Shown here: positions 40,335-49,274 of the stretch, in pieces
How the letters are laid out: the number at the start of each line of letters is the position of its first letter
How positions within the stretch are numbered: position 1 is the first letter of the stretch
From: an uncultured Holophaga sp.
GTDB taxonomy: Bacteria; Acidobacteriota; Holophagae; Holophagales; Holophagaceae
Length of the DNA: 64,000 nucleotides
Reading direction: 5' to 3'
Assembly: GCF_963677305.1 (NCBI RefSeq)
Contig: NZ_OY781925.1
Location: forward strand, 2,085,501 to 2,149,500
The notes under the pieces: model-generated
The model's database searches: none
What the model was told of the DNA's origin: nothing
Seen by the model: only the letters and a program-made list of their open reading frames with translations
Translations under genes and position numbers: made by a program

Positions 40335-42038
40335 CTATCTTGTGCTGCTTCCCACCGAGGTGTAGGTCGAGGAGATGGTGAAGCTCTGGGAGCTGGTGCT
40401 GCCGGAGAGGCTGGCGGAGCTCAGTCCCTGATAGAGGCCGTGGAAGCTGCTGGTGGCGCCCGAGAGGCTACCGCCCGTGGCGAGCGTATAGTTGCCGGTG
40501 CCGAAATCCGGGCTGCCGCAGAGGGCTGTGCCACTGGAGGGCACCGTGAAAGCGAAGACCAGGTTCCCGCTGCTGTCCTTGATGGCCATGAGCCCCGCGC
40601 TGAGAGCACTCAGGTTCAGGGTGTACTGGGTGCAGGTATGGGGGGTGCTGTTGGCGCCGCCGAGGCCGATGAAGGTTCCGCCGGAGATGGTGAAGTTCGT
40701 GCCCTCGTCGTCGTCCAGTCCACCTTCGGGACTGCCTGCGCCGATGGCCACCAGGGTCCCGCCTGAGAGGGTCATGCTGCCATTGGAATCCACGGCGTCG
40801 TTGGAGGTGCTCTTGGCGTAGATGGTGCCCCCGGCGATGTTGAGCGCGGTCCCTGCGTTGAGGGCATCGTCATCGGTGGTGACCTCGAGGGTGCCACCGT
40901 TGATGGTGAGGGTGCTCTTGGCCTCGATCCCCTCGGGGCTGAGGGAGTCATCTCCGTCCGAGGTGTCGGTGTCCTCGTAAGCGGTGCCGGTGGTGGCGAT
41001 GGTGAGGGTGCCGCCGTTGATGGTGACGAAGGGATCGGGATCGTCGGCGGTGTCCGTGGTGGTGGCGTCCTCGTCGGTTTCCCAGGCGGCGGTGATGGCC
41101 TTGTCGTAGCTGCTGATGGTGAGGGTGCCATCGTTGATGATCACGAAGCCCAGGGGCTCATCGCTCTCGCGCCCCTCGACCTTGATGCCCTTGCCGGCAC
41201 CGCTGGCGGTGGTGATGCTGAGCGTACCGTCATCCATGATGAAGGCGTCGTTGGTGCGGATGCCGTCCTTCTTGTTGGCGGTGAGGGACAGGGTGCCCTC
41301 GGTGAGCCGCACATGGCCATCACTGCAGAGGGCGTGCTTCTTGGCGGCGGTGATGCTGAGGCTCCCGGTGCCGTTGAAGAGCAGGGGGCCCTCACTGAAG
41401 AAGGTGGCCTTGAGGTCCATTTCGGTGCTGCCATCCGAGAGGTAGCGGGTGCTCCAGGTGCTGCTGTCCGTCAGGGTGTTGGCGTTCTCCAGGACCACAA
41501 AGGTCCGTTCGTCGCTCTGGATGTTGAGGGCCGGGCCATCGGTGCTGGCGATGTGGGCACCGTCCAGGATCAGTTCGCAGGTCTCACCGCTGTAGAGGGT
41601 GATCGTGCCCTCATAGGCGGCGCTGGCGCCCCCTGTGAGCTTGAAGGCCACATAGGTGCCCTCGGGCATATCCGAGGTGATGGTGAGGCCATAGTCATCG
41701 GGTGCCACGGTGATGACGGTGCTGCCGCTCAGGGTCAGGGTGGAGGTCCCGTCCACCGTCGAGACGCTCAAAGCGCTTGATGAAGAGCTCACGGCGAGCG
41801 TGTCCAGATCCAGGGTCACGGTATAGGCGAAGCTGGTGTTGGAGATCACATCGGCGCTGTTGGCACCGGTGCTCAGGTTCCAGGAGGAGGAGCTGTCGGA
41901 GCTGCTGCCGCTGTCGGTGCCGGTGTCGGTGTCCGTCGAGGTGCTGGAGGTCTGGGTACTGCCCGTTCCGGAGCCGCCACAGGCCAGGAGCCCCGCCAGG
42001 CTGAGGGTCACCAGGGGCAGGATCAGTCTGTGTTGCAT
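40335..42038 (-). CDS. Carbohydrate-binding domain lipoprotein (Cthe_2159-like)
   Basis: A 567-aa lipoprotein: signal peptide with lipobox LLAC at residue 20, then a Ser/Thr/Asp-rich linker of about 30 residues. The rest is a repetitive right-handed beta-helix with rungs such as LTINGGTLEVTTDDDALN, MTLSGGTLVAIG and VTINGGTLTIATTG. It resembles the Cthe_2159 polysaccharide-binding proteins, which bind cellulose or pectin-like acids with calcium. The acidic DDD clusters agree with calcium binding. It sits alone between the nucleotidase pair and the PhlG-like operon. Likely surface-attached. Confidence 0.78.
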   Translation of the reverse strand: MQHRLILPLVTLSLAGLLACGGSGTGSTQTSSTSTDTDTGTDSGSSSDSSSSWNLSTGANSADVISNTSFAYTVTLDLDTLAVSSSSSALSVSTVDGTSTLTLSGSTVITVAPDDYGLTITSDMPEGTYVAFKLTGGASAAYEGTITLYSGETCELILDGAHIASTDGPALNIQSDERTFVVLENANTLTDSSTWSTRYLSDGSTEMDLKATFFSEGPLLFNGTGSLSITAAKKHALCSDGHVRLTEGTLSLTANKKDGIRTNDAFIMDDGTLSITTASGAGKGIKVEGRESDEPLGFVIINDGTLTISSYDKAITAAWETDEDATTTDTADDPDPFVTINGGTLTIATTGTAYEDTDTSDGDDSLSPEGIEAKSTLTINGGTLEVTTDDDALNAGTALNIAGGTIYAKSTSNDAVDSNGSMTLSGGTLVAIGAGSPEGGLDDDEGTNFTISGGTFIGLGGANSTPHTCTQYTLNLSALSAGLMAIKDSSGNLVFAFTVPSSGTALCGSPDFGTGNYTLATGGSLSGATSSFHGLYQGLSSASLSGSTSSQSFTISSTYTSVGSSTR

Positions 42039-42157
42039 ATCATCCTCCTCGGTTGTGTCTGAACTTCACCCGAGGCGGGGGGACTTGTAATCGGAAATCG
42101 ACGGGCGTGTACCCGTGACGGGGAGCGGTGAGGATGGACCGCCCATTGGCAAACAGA

Positions 42158-42180
42158 GGGGGGCGCCTTGCGGCGCCCCC
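42158..42180 (-). terminator. Terminator of the PhlG-like/LVIVD operon
   Basis: A 9-bp GC stem, GGGGGCGCC (42159-42167) with GGCGCCCCC (42172-42180) and a 4-nt loop, 22 nt after the stop of the PhlG-like gene. It is followed on the minus strand by TCTGTTTG. Confidence 0.7.
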
Positions 42181-42201
42181 TGTCATGCATGCCTGGAAGG
42201 C

Positions 42202-42822
42202 CTACTGGATGTATTTGTACTTCGCGTCCCGGCCCTTGCCCTCGACGGAGAGATCCGCGAAGGGGTTGTACTTGGGATTGATGACAGGCTTGTAGAGCTG
42301 ATGGACCTGAGCCAGGAAGTTGCCCCAGTTGCCCACCTCTTCGATGCAGTGGGCGGACCAGATCTTGCCGTCCTCCTCGGTCTCCTTCTTGCGGGTGCCG
42401 ATGGCGGTGGACTTGCCCACCACGCCGTAGTCCGTCTTCTCCCACTGGTGGATGCGGTAGCCCAGGGGGTTGCCGTTGGCCAGGGCCTCGTCGCCGAAGC
42501 CCAGCCCGCCCACGATCACCACGTGCTGGTAGCAGATGTAGTCGCGGAGTTCAGGGGCCACATCCTCCAGCTTCTCGAAGCGGATGTAGAGGTTCTGGCG
42601 GGTGCCGTCGTTCCAGGTCTGGGGGGCGATGTGCACGGACCCGATGGGGTTGCCGGGCTGCACCGGCACTGCCCATTCCAGGGGTTCGTGCTGGCTGGGG
42701 TGCCAGAGGAGGAAGCACTTTTCCATGTTCGACCAGAACCAGTCGATCATGTGGGGCGTGATGCCCTCGTGCTTCCAGTCGATGTGGGTGGCGAAGCCAT
42801 CGTAGGAGACGGTCGCTTCCAT
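42202..42822 (-). CDS. DAPG hydrolase (PhlG) family protein
   Basis: A 206-aa cytoplasmic protein resembling the PhlG/phloretin hydrolase family, Zn-dependent enzymes that cleave C-C bonds of acylated phloroglucinols. Supporting motifs: WKHEGITPHMIDWFWSNM and LLWHPSQHEPLEW near the N-terminus, QHVVIVGGLGFG in the middle, and HCIEEVGNWGNFL near residue 160, which gives the HxxxE metal pair. It is shorter than PhlG (about 290 aa). It follows the LVIVD-repeat gene by 30 nt and ends at a strong terminator. The substrate is unknown; an aromatic ketone fits the family. Confidence 0.65.
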   Translation of the reverse strand: MEATVSYDGFATHIDWKHEGITPHMIDWFWSNMEKCFLLWHPSQHEPLEWAVPVQPGNPIGSVHIAPQTWNDGTRQNLYIRFEKLEDVAPELRDYICYQHVVIVGGLGFGDEALANGNPLGYRIHQWEKTDYGVVGKSTAIGTRKKETEEDGKIWSAHCIEEVGNWGNFLAQVHQLYKPVINPKYNPFADLSVEGKGRDAKYKYIQ

Positions 42823-42852
42823 GGTGATCTCCTTTGTGTGAGTGCCAGGGCC

Positions 42853-44223
42853 TCAGGCCTTGGCGCCCTCCTTCATGCGGAGGATGTACATCCCGTCATG
42901 GCAGGTGTCCATGTAGATGTACCCGCGGTCGTCCACCACGCAGTCCTCGGCGGTGCCGAGCAGGGGACCGGGGATCTCCACGTCGAAGAGGGGGCCTTCG
43001 GGGTTGGGGGGGATGAAGTAGGCGAGCTCCTTGATGTAGAAGGGATCGCTCACATCGTAGACGCGCATGCCGGCGTGGAAGTAGCAGCAGTAGACGCGGT
43101 TCGGATCGTTCTCGAGCCAGGGCTTGCCCATGGGCTCGTGGAGGTTGTGGGGGCCGAAGGGGCCCTGGCAACCCAGGCCCGCGGTGTTGAAGTTGGGGTA
43201 GGGGAAGTCCGCGGGGACCTCGGGGTAGGGGAACTCGGCCACCAGCGTGGGATCGGCGGGATTGGAGACGTCGATCATGTGCAGGTTGTTCATGGGCTGG
43301 ATGCCGGGGTGGGCGCTCTTCTCGATCTTCTCCTTGCTGAAATAGGCGAAGCGCTCACCCTCGTTGCTCAGGACGGCGTAGGGACGACCGGCCAGGGGCA
43401 GGAAGGTGTGGCAGCGGGCGCCCGCCAGCTTGCCGCCGAAGGGGGGCTTGACCATGATCTGGCCGATCTTCTTGGGGCGCTTGATGTTGGAGACATCCAC
43501 CAGCACACCGCCGCCGGCCCAGTAGCCGCAGTAGGCGATGTTGTCCTGGACGTAGGGGGGGCCATGGAGCTGGGGCCAGTCCTTCTCGGCGGCGTGGCCC
43601 ACGGGGAAGGTGCCGTCCTCCATGCCGTCGGCGAACTGCTCGGGCATCCACCACCGGGCGATCTCCACGGGCTTCGTGGGGTCCTCGATGTCCAGGATGC
43701 GGTAGATCTGGCCGATGTAGCCTGGGCAGTCGGAGGAGAGGTGGACGTAGCGGCCGCCGTTGTACATGAAGCGGTGCACGCCCATGCCGTTGTCGATGCC
43801 GGTCTCCCAGTGGGAGAGGAGCTTAGGGTTCTCGGGATCCTGCCTCAGATCGTAGATCTGCAGGCCGCCCATGCTCTTGTCCTCATGCTTGCAGCCGTGG
43901 AGGAAGGGGATGCCGCCGCCCAGGGCCGCCACCATCAGGCCGTCGGCGATCTGGATCTTGGGGGTGGACTGCTTCTTGTACTCGTTGGGGTCGCAGCACT
44001 CGAAGAACTTCACCATGCGGGGCTTGGCGGGGTCGGTGACCTCGAGGATGGTCCAGCCGGCACCCTTGAAGGAGCCGCAGTACATGTAGTAGCGGCCGTC
44101 CCCGGTCTTGTGGAGGGCCATCTGGAAAGCGAAGCGCTTACCCAGATCGTGGAAGCCCACGACCTCCATGTTCTTGATGTAGCCCTTGTTCTCAGGGCTC
44201 TTGGCGTAGAAGGGTGTGCTCAA
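42853..44223 (-). CDS. LVIVD-repeat beta-propeller protein
   Basis: A 456-aa protein without signal peptide, made of repeats in which a short strand motif such as GLQIYDLRQDPENPKLLSHW, MIDVSNPADPTLVAEF or VYDVSDPFYIKELAYF recurs. These are LVIVD repeats, forming a propeller. It has many His, Cys and Trp residues (GCKHEDKS, CQGPFGPHNLHEP, FECCDPNEY), which suggests metal or aromatic ligand binding. It is the first gene of a two-gene operon with the PhlG-like hydrolase, so it may be a partner or a second enzyme on the same pathway. The substrate cannot be named. Confidence 0.78.
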   Translation of the reverse strand: MSTPFYAKSPENKGYIKNMEVVGFHDLGKRFAFQMALHKTGDGRYYMYCGSFKGAGWTILEVTDPAKPRMVKFFECCDPNEYKKQSTPKIQIADGLMVAALGGGIPFLHGCKHEDKSMGGLQIYDLRQDPENPKLLSHWETGIDNGMGVHRFMYNGGRYVHLSSDCPGYIGQIYRILDIEDPTKPVEIARWWMPEQFADGMEDGTFPVGHAAEKDWPQLHGPPYVQDNIAYCGYWAGGGVLVDVSNIKRPKKIGQIMVKPPFGGKLAGARCHTFLPLAGRPYAVLSNEGERFAYFSKEKIEKSAHPGIQPMNNLHMIDVSNPADPTLVAEFPYPEVPADFPYPNFNTAGLGCQGPFGPHNLHEPMGKPWLENDPNRVYCCYFHAGMRVYDVSDPFYIKELAYFIPPNPEGPLFDVEIPGPLLGTAEDCVVDDRGYIYMDTCHDGMYILRMKEGAKA

Positions 44224-44315
44224 AGGGACCTCCTGTCACTTACGATGATCACGCAGCGGCGTGCATGTGTCGGATCGGGTGTGTCATCGGTCACAACCTG
44301 GTGGAAGGCAAAAGC

Positions 44316-44349
44316 GGACAGGTTCACCGACTTGCCGTCGGACCTGTCC
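44316..44349. promoter_or_regulatory. Long inverted repeat upstream of the LVIVD gene
   Basis: GGACAGGT (44316-44323) pairs with ACCTGTCC (44342-44349). Inside it CCGAC (44327-44331) pairs with GTCGG (44337-44341), leaving a 3-nt bulge and a 5-nt loop. It lies 93 nt before the LVIVD gene start and 216 nt before the S9 peptidase start, in a divergent region of 341 bp. It may be an operator or a 5' leader hairpin. Confidence 0.5.
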
Positions 44350-44564
44350 GGCTGAGTACCTGCTTCTGGTGTGTACCATCCCTCAGTCTAGTCCCCGGCC
44401 CGGGTCGGGCGCTGTGATCTGGATCGCATGAGTAGAGATGGGCTCCGGCCAGGAGCCGTTCCCTGGATGCCGGTGCGGCAGGGATAAGAGCAGAAGAGAT
44501 CCCTGCAGACTCCCGGTAGGCTTTCTGGAGGGGCCGGGCGCCCCTTTGATGGTTGTGGCTCCCC

Positions 44565-46763
44565 ATGAAGCGATTGCTCTTCTCCACCCTGATCCTGAGT
44601 CTGGCGGGCAGCGGCCTGATGGGAGGGCAGACGCCTGCGGCCTCCCATGGCGCCTCCCTGCTGGCCGAGCTGGTGGCGACCCGGGACTTCACCAACGGCT
44701 TTCCTCTCAAACCCACCTTGACTCCGGATGGAAGTGCTCTGCTCTTCCTCCGCAGCGGAGCCCGGGACCGGAACCTGGCCCTCTATGAGATGTCAGCCCG
44801 CACCGGGGAGCTCCGCTGCCTTTTCACCGCGGCCCAGCTTCAGGGTGGGGCTGCGGAGTCCATCAGCGTAGAGGAGCGGGCCCGGCGGGAGCGCATGCGG
44901 GAGACCGCCAGCGGGCTCACTTCCTACCAGCTCTCCGAGGATGGCGCCCGGATCCTGATCCCCCTGTCGGGGAAGGTCTATCTGGCGGACCGGCAGACCG
45001 GCCGCGTACAGGTGTTGCCGGGCCAGGGCTGGATCGACCCCCAGTTCTCCCCGGATGGGAAACACCTGGCCGGGGTGATCCAGGGGCAGCTCCAGGTGGT
45101 GGACCTGGACTCGCTGCAGTTGCGGCCTCTCAGCCCGGCGGGCACCGGGGATCTCAGCTACGGAACGGCGGAGTTCGCCGCCCAGGAGGAGCTGGGCCGC
45201 CATAGCGGCTTCTGGTGGTCACCGGATTCCAGGCGGCTGCTGCTCCAGGAGACGGATGAGTCCGGGGTGGAGCGTCTCCATATCGCCGATCCCGGCGATC
45301 CCGCCAAGGCCCCCGTGGCCTTCGCCTACCCCCGGGCGGGCCGGGCCAATGCCCGGGTGCGGCTCGGACTGGTTTCCCTGGAGGGGGGTGCCATCACCTG
45401 GCTTCACTGGGAGGGTGGGCGCTTTCCCTATCTGGCCCGGGTGCTGTGGGAGAAGGGGGCTCCCCTGAGCCTGGTGGTGGCCACCCGGGACCAGCGGGAA
45501 GTCCGGGTCCTCACGGTGGATGATCCGGGAGGCGATCCCCGGGTCCTTTTGGCGGAGAAGGATGGGGCCTGGGTCAATCTCGAGCGCCAGGGAGGCAGTC
45601 CCCAGTGGCTGCCAGAAGGGCAGGGGCTGCTCTGGATGACGGAGACCCGTGGGGACACCCAGTTGGAGCTGCGGGATCCCCACGGGCAGCTTGTCCGGGT
45701 CCTCACGCCCCTGGGTTTCCACTGCAAGGCGGTTCTGGATGTGGATGTCCCGGGGGGGAGCCTCACGGTCTCCGGTGGGCCGGACTCCATGGCGACGGCC
45801 CTCTACCGGGTGTCCCTGGCGGGGGGCGAGCCGGTGCGGGTCGGGGAGGGCACGGGACAGCACAGCGCCGTCTTCTCCAGGGACCACGGCAGCTGGGTTG
45901 AGACTGCGGTGACGCCTTCGGGGCGCAGCATGGTCCTGCACCGGCCCGGGGGGGCAGCCCTGGCGGTGCCCTCCGTGGCCCAGCTTCCCCCTGCGTCCCC
46001 CGCCGAGACCTTCGTGCGGGTGGGGAAGGAGCGGCGCTTCGACGCCGTGCTGGTGCGGCCCCGGGCCTTCAATCCCCGCAAGCGCTATCCCGTCATCCTG
46101 GAGGTCTATGCCGGGCCCGGGGTGAAGATGGTGACCCAGGGACGGCGGGACAGCCAGCTGGCCCAGTGGATGGCCGACCAGGGCTACATCGTGGTCTCCC
46201 TGGACGGGCGGGGCACGCCGGGAAACGGTCGGGGCTGGGAGCGGGCGATCTCCGGCAACCTCATCGAGGTGCCCCTGGCGGACCAGGTGGAGGGGCTCAA
46301 GCTCCTGGGGGCACGCTTTCCCGAGATGGATCTCAGCCGGGTGGGGGTGATCGGGGCCTCCTTCGGGGGCTACATGGCCGCCATGGCGACGCTGCGCCAT
46401 CCCGAGGTCTTCCGCTGTGGCGTGGACATCTCGGGTGTGACGGACTGGGAGGACTATGACACCTGCTACACCGAGCGCTACCTGGGCACCCCAGCCTCCA
46501 ATCCCGACGGCTACCGGAAGAGCAACGTGCTCAGTTATGTGGACCAGCTGCAGCGCCCCCTGCTCATCATCCACGGTGTGGCCGATGACAACGTCTACTT
46601 CTGCCATGCCCTCAAGCTCTCGGAGGCCCTGCTGAGGGCCGGAAAGCCCTTCGAGTTCCTGCCCCTGCCGGGCACCCACCTGCTGGGCTCCAGCGATCCG
46701 GGGCTCCGGAGTCGGATGCTGGAGCGGGAGATGGAGTTCTTCCGGCGCAACCTGAAGCCCTGA
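44565..46763 (+). CDS. S9 family prolyl oligopeptidase (DPP IV-like)
   Basis: A 732-aa exported serine peptidase. The signal peptide (residues 1-20) is followed by an eight-bladed propeller-like N-terminal region with WIDPQFSPDGKHLAGVI and FWWSPDSRRLLLQETDES. The alpha/beta hydrolase domain has the nucleophile in GVIGASFGGYMAAM, Asp in VADDNVYF and His in GTHLLGS. EEL within AAQEELGRHSG resembles the Glu pair that binds the peptide N-terminus in S9B, so dipeptide release after Pro is likely. ATG 44565 is used so the signal peptide begins MKR. It is divergent from the LVIVD operon. Confidence 0.9.
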   Translation: MKRLLFSTLILSLAGSGLMGGQTPAASHGASLLAELVATRDFTNGFPLKPTLTPDGSALLFLRSGARDRNLALYEMSARTGELRCLFTAAQLQGGAAESISVEERARRERMRETASGLTSYQLSEDGARILIPLSGKVYLADRQTGRVQVLPGQGWIDPQFSPDGKHLAGVIQGQLQVVDLDSLQLRPLSPAGTGDLSYGTAEFAAQEELGRHSGFWWSPDSRRLLLQETDESGVERLHIADPGDPAKAPVAFAYPRAGRANARVRLGLVSLEGGAITWLHWEGGRFPYLARVLWEKGAPLSLVVATRDQREVRVLTVDDPGGDPRVLLAEKDGAWVNLERQGGSPQWLPEGQGLLWMTETRGDTQLELRDPHGQLVRVLTPLGFHCKAVLDVDVPGGSLTVSGGPDSMATALYRVSLAGGEPVRVGEGTGQHSAVFSRDHGSWVETAVTPSGRSMVLHRPGGAALAVPSVAQLPPASPAETFVRVGKERRFDAVLVRPRAFNPRKRYPVILEVYAGPGVKMVTQGRRDSQLAQWMADQGYIVVSLDGRGTPGNGRGWERAISGNLIEVPLADQVEGLKLLGARFPEMDLSRVGVIGASFGGYMAAMATLRHPEVFRCGVDISGVTDWEDYDTCYTERYLGTPASNPDGYRKSNVLSYVDQLQRPLLIIHGVADDNVYFCHALKLSEALLRAGKPFEFLPLPGTHLLGSSDPGLRSRMLEREMEFFRRNLKP

Positions 46764-46774
46764 CCCGTCGGGGT

Positions 46775-48253
46775 TCAGGGGGCTGGGGCCATCCCGGCTT
46801 CCCCCCCAAATGCCTCTTCCAGGATCGTCTCGGCGGTGGCTCCCTCCCGGGCGCGCTGGATGGCCAGGGTCAGGTCCAACCCGACGTTGTGGCCCCAGCC
46901 ATGGCCCTCCAGCAGCAGGCTCCCGTCGGGATGGAGGCTGGCGGTGCAGGCGTTGGAGGGCCAGAGGGTCCAGCCGAAGCGTCGTCCCGCCTCCAACCGG
47001 AGGCTCTCGATGGCATAGGGTCCTGAGGGACCCAGGCGGAGACCCAACTGGCCTTGGCGCAGGCCCGGCTTCACGGCCCGCTTGAGGCTCCGGACCTGGG
47101 CCGGGCTCAGCCTGCGGGTCCAGCTGGCCCAGGGATCTGCGGGCACCTCGGGCAGGGTTCGGGGCCTCCGGGCCTCGGCGGCACCCCAGACCTCCCGCGG
47201 GCTGAGGGGGTGGCCGCCGGTGGAGCCGGTGAAGCGGGCCTGTTCTGATTTCAGAGGCCAGTCCGGAGCGTTGCGGGCGGCTTCGATCCCTGGGGTGCTC
47301 GGTTGGCCCCGGATCACAGCACAGTGGGTGAGGGGGCAGAGGCTGCCATCGGGGTGGTGGGGCCCCCGTAGCCAGACCCTGAGGACCGCCGCCAGGGCCC
47401 GCTTGGCCTCCAGGGGGGCCTCGGCCCCCAACTCCCCCTCGGTGGCGGCAGCCAGCCATGAGTCAGGGTCTGTGGTCCAGGAGAGGCGCCAGCCCTTCGG
47501 GACGGCCTCCAGTTGGCAGCGCCCCTCCAGGCCGGAGACAGGGAAGGGGGCGCCGAAAGTCACTGGGCCTGTGTAGAGGTGGCTCTCGCCAAGGTGCCAG
47601 GCCAGGGGGCTGCCATTGACGGTGAGGTTCCGAGGTAGGCGCTCCGGGGGCCAGACCACGGTGACGGGATGGGCGGAGTGCCAGGGGTCGGGGGATGCAG
47701 GCCGGGGGGGCGGCGGAGGGGGCAGGGGGGCGCGGGCCAGCCAGGCCCGCAGCCAGGCATAGGCCCAGGCCTGGCTGGCGGTGGTCCCCTTTTCAAGACA
47801 GCTGTCCAGTCTGGTCTGGAGCCCTGGGGAGGGAGCCTCCGGCAGGGGATTGGGGGGATGGGTGTGGCCTTCGGCCCATAGGCAGAGGGCCTCCTCCTGC
47901 CACCGGGGAAGGCCCCGATCCAGGCATCGGCGGTGGACGCACTCGTGGCGGAGCAGGGCCGGGAGGTCTCTCCTCTGGAGGCGCTCCCAGGGCCGCAGGT
48001 GCAGGGTGTCCCCCACCCAGCAGGCGCTCCGGAGACCAGGGGCCCCGGTGGCAGCCTCGAAAGTGCTGTCCTCCGAGTGGAGCTGCACCCGCCAGGGCAT
48101 GTCGGGCAGAGGCCCGAAGGACTCCGTGCTCCGCAGGGCGGCCTCCAGGAGATGGGACAGGGCCTCCTGGTGCAGGGGGTCTCCGGTCAAGGTCGGGGCC
48201 GGGGGGCCGCTCGGGATCAGCACCGAGGCCAGAATCAGGGGGGGGAGAAGCAT
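46775..48253 (-). CDS. HExxH metallopeptidase-like and SpoIID/LytB domain fusion protein
   Basis: A 492-aa exported protein (signal peptide residues 1-17). Around residue 103 it has LLRHECVHRRCLDRGLPRWQEEAL, an HExxH plus downstream Glu as in gluzincin (peptidase MA-like) enzymes. The C-terminal ~200 residues match SpoIID/LytB: EAKRALAAVLRVWLRG, then a late GHGWGHNVGLDLTLAIQRAREG with the family's G-x-G-H-x-V-G ending. SpoIID enzymes cleave denuded peptidoglycan. The pairing in one chain is unusual. A Pro-rich linker (LPPPPPPRP) joins the halves. It converges with the S9 gene and is divergent from fbaB. Confidence 0.72.
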   Translation of the reverse strand: MLLPPLILASVLIPSGPPAPTLTGDPLHQEALSHLLEAALRSTESFGPLPDMPWRVQLHSEDSTFEAATGAPGLRSACWVGDTLHLRPWERLQRRDLPALLRHECVHRRCLDRGLPRWQEEALCLWAEGHTHPPNPLPEAPSPGLQTRLDSCLEKGTTASQAWAYAWLRAWLARAPLPPPPPPRPASPDPWHSAHPVTVVWPPERLPRNLTVNGSPLAWHLGESHLYTGPVTFGAPFPVSGLEGRCQLEAVPKGWRLSWTTDPDSWLAAATEGELGAEAPLEAKRALAAVLRVWLRGPHHPDGSLCPLTHCAVIRGQPSTPGIEAARNAPDWPLKSEQARFTGSTGGHPLSPREVWGAAEARRPRTLPEVPADPWASWTRRLSPAQVRSLKRAVKPGLRQGQLGLRLGPSGPYAIESLRLEAGRRFGWTLWPSNACTASLHPDGSLLLEGHGWGHNVGLDLTLAIQRAREGATAETILEEAFGGEAGMAPAP

Positions 48254-48309
48254 GCCTCCATGATGGCAGGGGCCTATACTGCTGGCCTAACCCCTGAAAG
48301 GAGCGCCTC

Positions 48310-49221
48310 ATGGCAACAGCCCGCGTGAAGGAAATCCTGTCTTGGTACGCCTCGGACAATCCCGGGGTGAAGGCCAATCTGGCCCGGATCATGAACACCG
48401 GTCGTCTGGCGGGAACGGGGAAGTTCGTGATCCTGCCTGTGGATCAGGGCTTCGAGCACGGCCCGGCGCGGAGCTTCGCCCCCAATCCCCCGGCCTATGA
48501 CCCCCGCTACCACGTCGAGCTGGCCATCGAGGCGGGCTGCAACGCCTACGCCGCTCCCCTGGGCTTCCTGGAGGCCATCGCCTCGGACTATGCCGGAGAG
48601 ATCCCCCTCATCCTTAAGCTCAACAACAGCGACAGCCTCAGCAAGGTAGAGCCCTGCAGCGCCGTCACCGGCGCGGTGGAGGATGCCCTGCGCCTGGGCT
48701 GCGCCGCCATCGGCTACACCATCTACCCCGGTAGTGGTGACCGGAACGTGATGTACGAGGATCTGCGCTCCCTCATCGCCGAGGCCAAAGCGGTGGGGCT
48801 TCCGACGATCGTCTGGGCCTATCCCCGGGGCTCGGGCCTGGCCAAGGAGGGGGAGCAGGCGGCGGATGTGACGGCCTACGCCGCCCAGATCGCCTGCCAG
48901 CTGGGAGCCCACATCGTGAAGGTGAAGCCCCCCAAGGCCAATACCTATGTCTCCGAGGCCGTCAAGGTATACGAGAAATACGCGCTGCCCACCGGCAGCC
49001 TGCGGGAGAGGGTGGCCGAGGTGGTGCGTTCCGCCTTCGGGGGCCGGCGCATTGTCATCTTCTCCGGCGGCGAAGCCAAGGCTACGGAGGATGTGCTGGC
49101 AGAGGTCCGGGAGATCGCCGCCGGCGGTGGTTTCGGCTCCATCATGGGCCGCAACGCCTTCCAGCGCCCCCGGGCGGAGGCCATCGAACTGCTCCATGCC
49201 GTGATGGATACCTACCAGTAG
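48310..49221 (+). CDS. fbaB: Fructose-bisphosphate aldolase, class I (DhnA type)
   Basis: A 303-aa class I aldolase of the archaeal/DhnA type (Schiff-base mechanism). Key features: FVILPVDQGFEHGPARSF near the N-terminus, PLILKLNNSDSL, IGYTIYPGSGDRN, the Schiff-base Lys in HIVKVKPPKANTYV, and the phosphate-binding FSGGEAKATEDVL with GSIMGRNAFQRP. It is a glycolysis/gluconeogenesis enzyme in the cytoplasm. AGGAGCGCC lies just before ATG 48310. A hairpin follows the stop. Confidence 0.93.
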   Translation: MATARVKEILSWYASDNPGVKANLARIMNTGRLAGTGKFVILPVDQGFEHGPARSFAPNPPAYDPRYHVELAIEAGCNAYAAPLGFLEAIASDYAGEIPLILKLNNSDSLSKVEPCSAVTGAVEDALRLGCAAIGYTIYPGSGDRNVMYEDLRSLIAEAKAVGLPTIVWAYPRGSGLAKEGEQAADVTAYAAQIACQLGAHIVKVKPPKANTYVSEAVKVYEKYALPTGSLRERVAEVVRSAFGGRRIVIFSGGEAKATEDVLAEVREIAAGGGFGSIMGRNAFQRPRAEAIELLHAVMDTYQ

Positions 49222-49227
49222 AAACGT

Positions 49228-49270
49228 CCACCACCAGGCAACCCCGTGCGGTGGGGCTGCCTGGTGGTGG
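49228..49270. terminator. Bidirectional hairpin between fbaB and the LysR gene
   Basis: A 13-bp stem, CCACCACCAGGCA (49228-49240) with TGCCTGGTGGTGG (49258-49270), extended by CCCC/GGGG inside. It lies between two convergent genes and can end both transcripts. No long U-run follows. Confidence 0.7.
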
Positions 49271-49274
49271 AATT

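Noticed and set aside
42115..44355. A 746-codon plus-strand open frame opposite the PhlG-like and LVIVD genes
   Set aside because: Low-complexity Val/Gly/Leu/His composition typical of antisense frames; the minus-strand genes have clear motifs, a terminator and sensible spacing.
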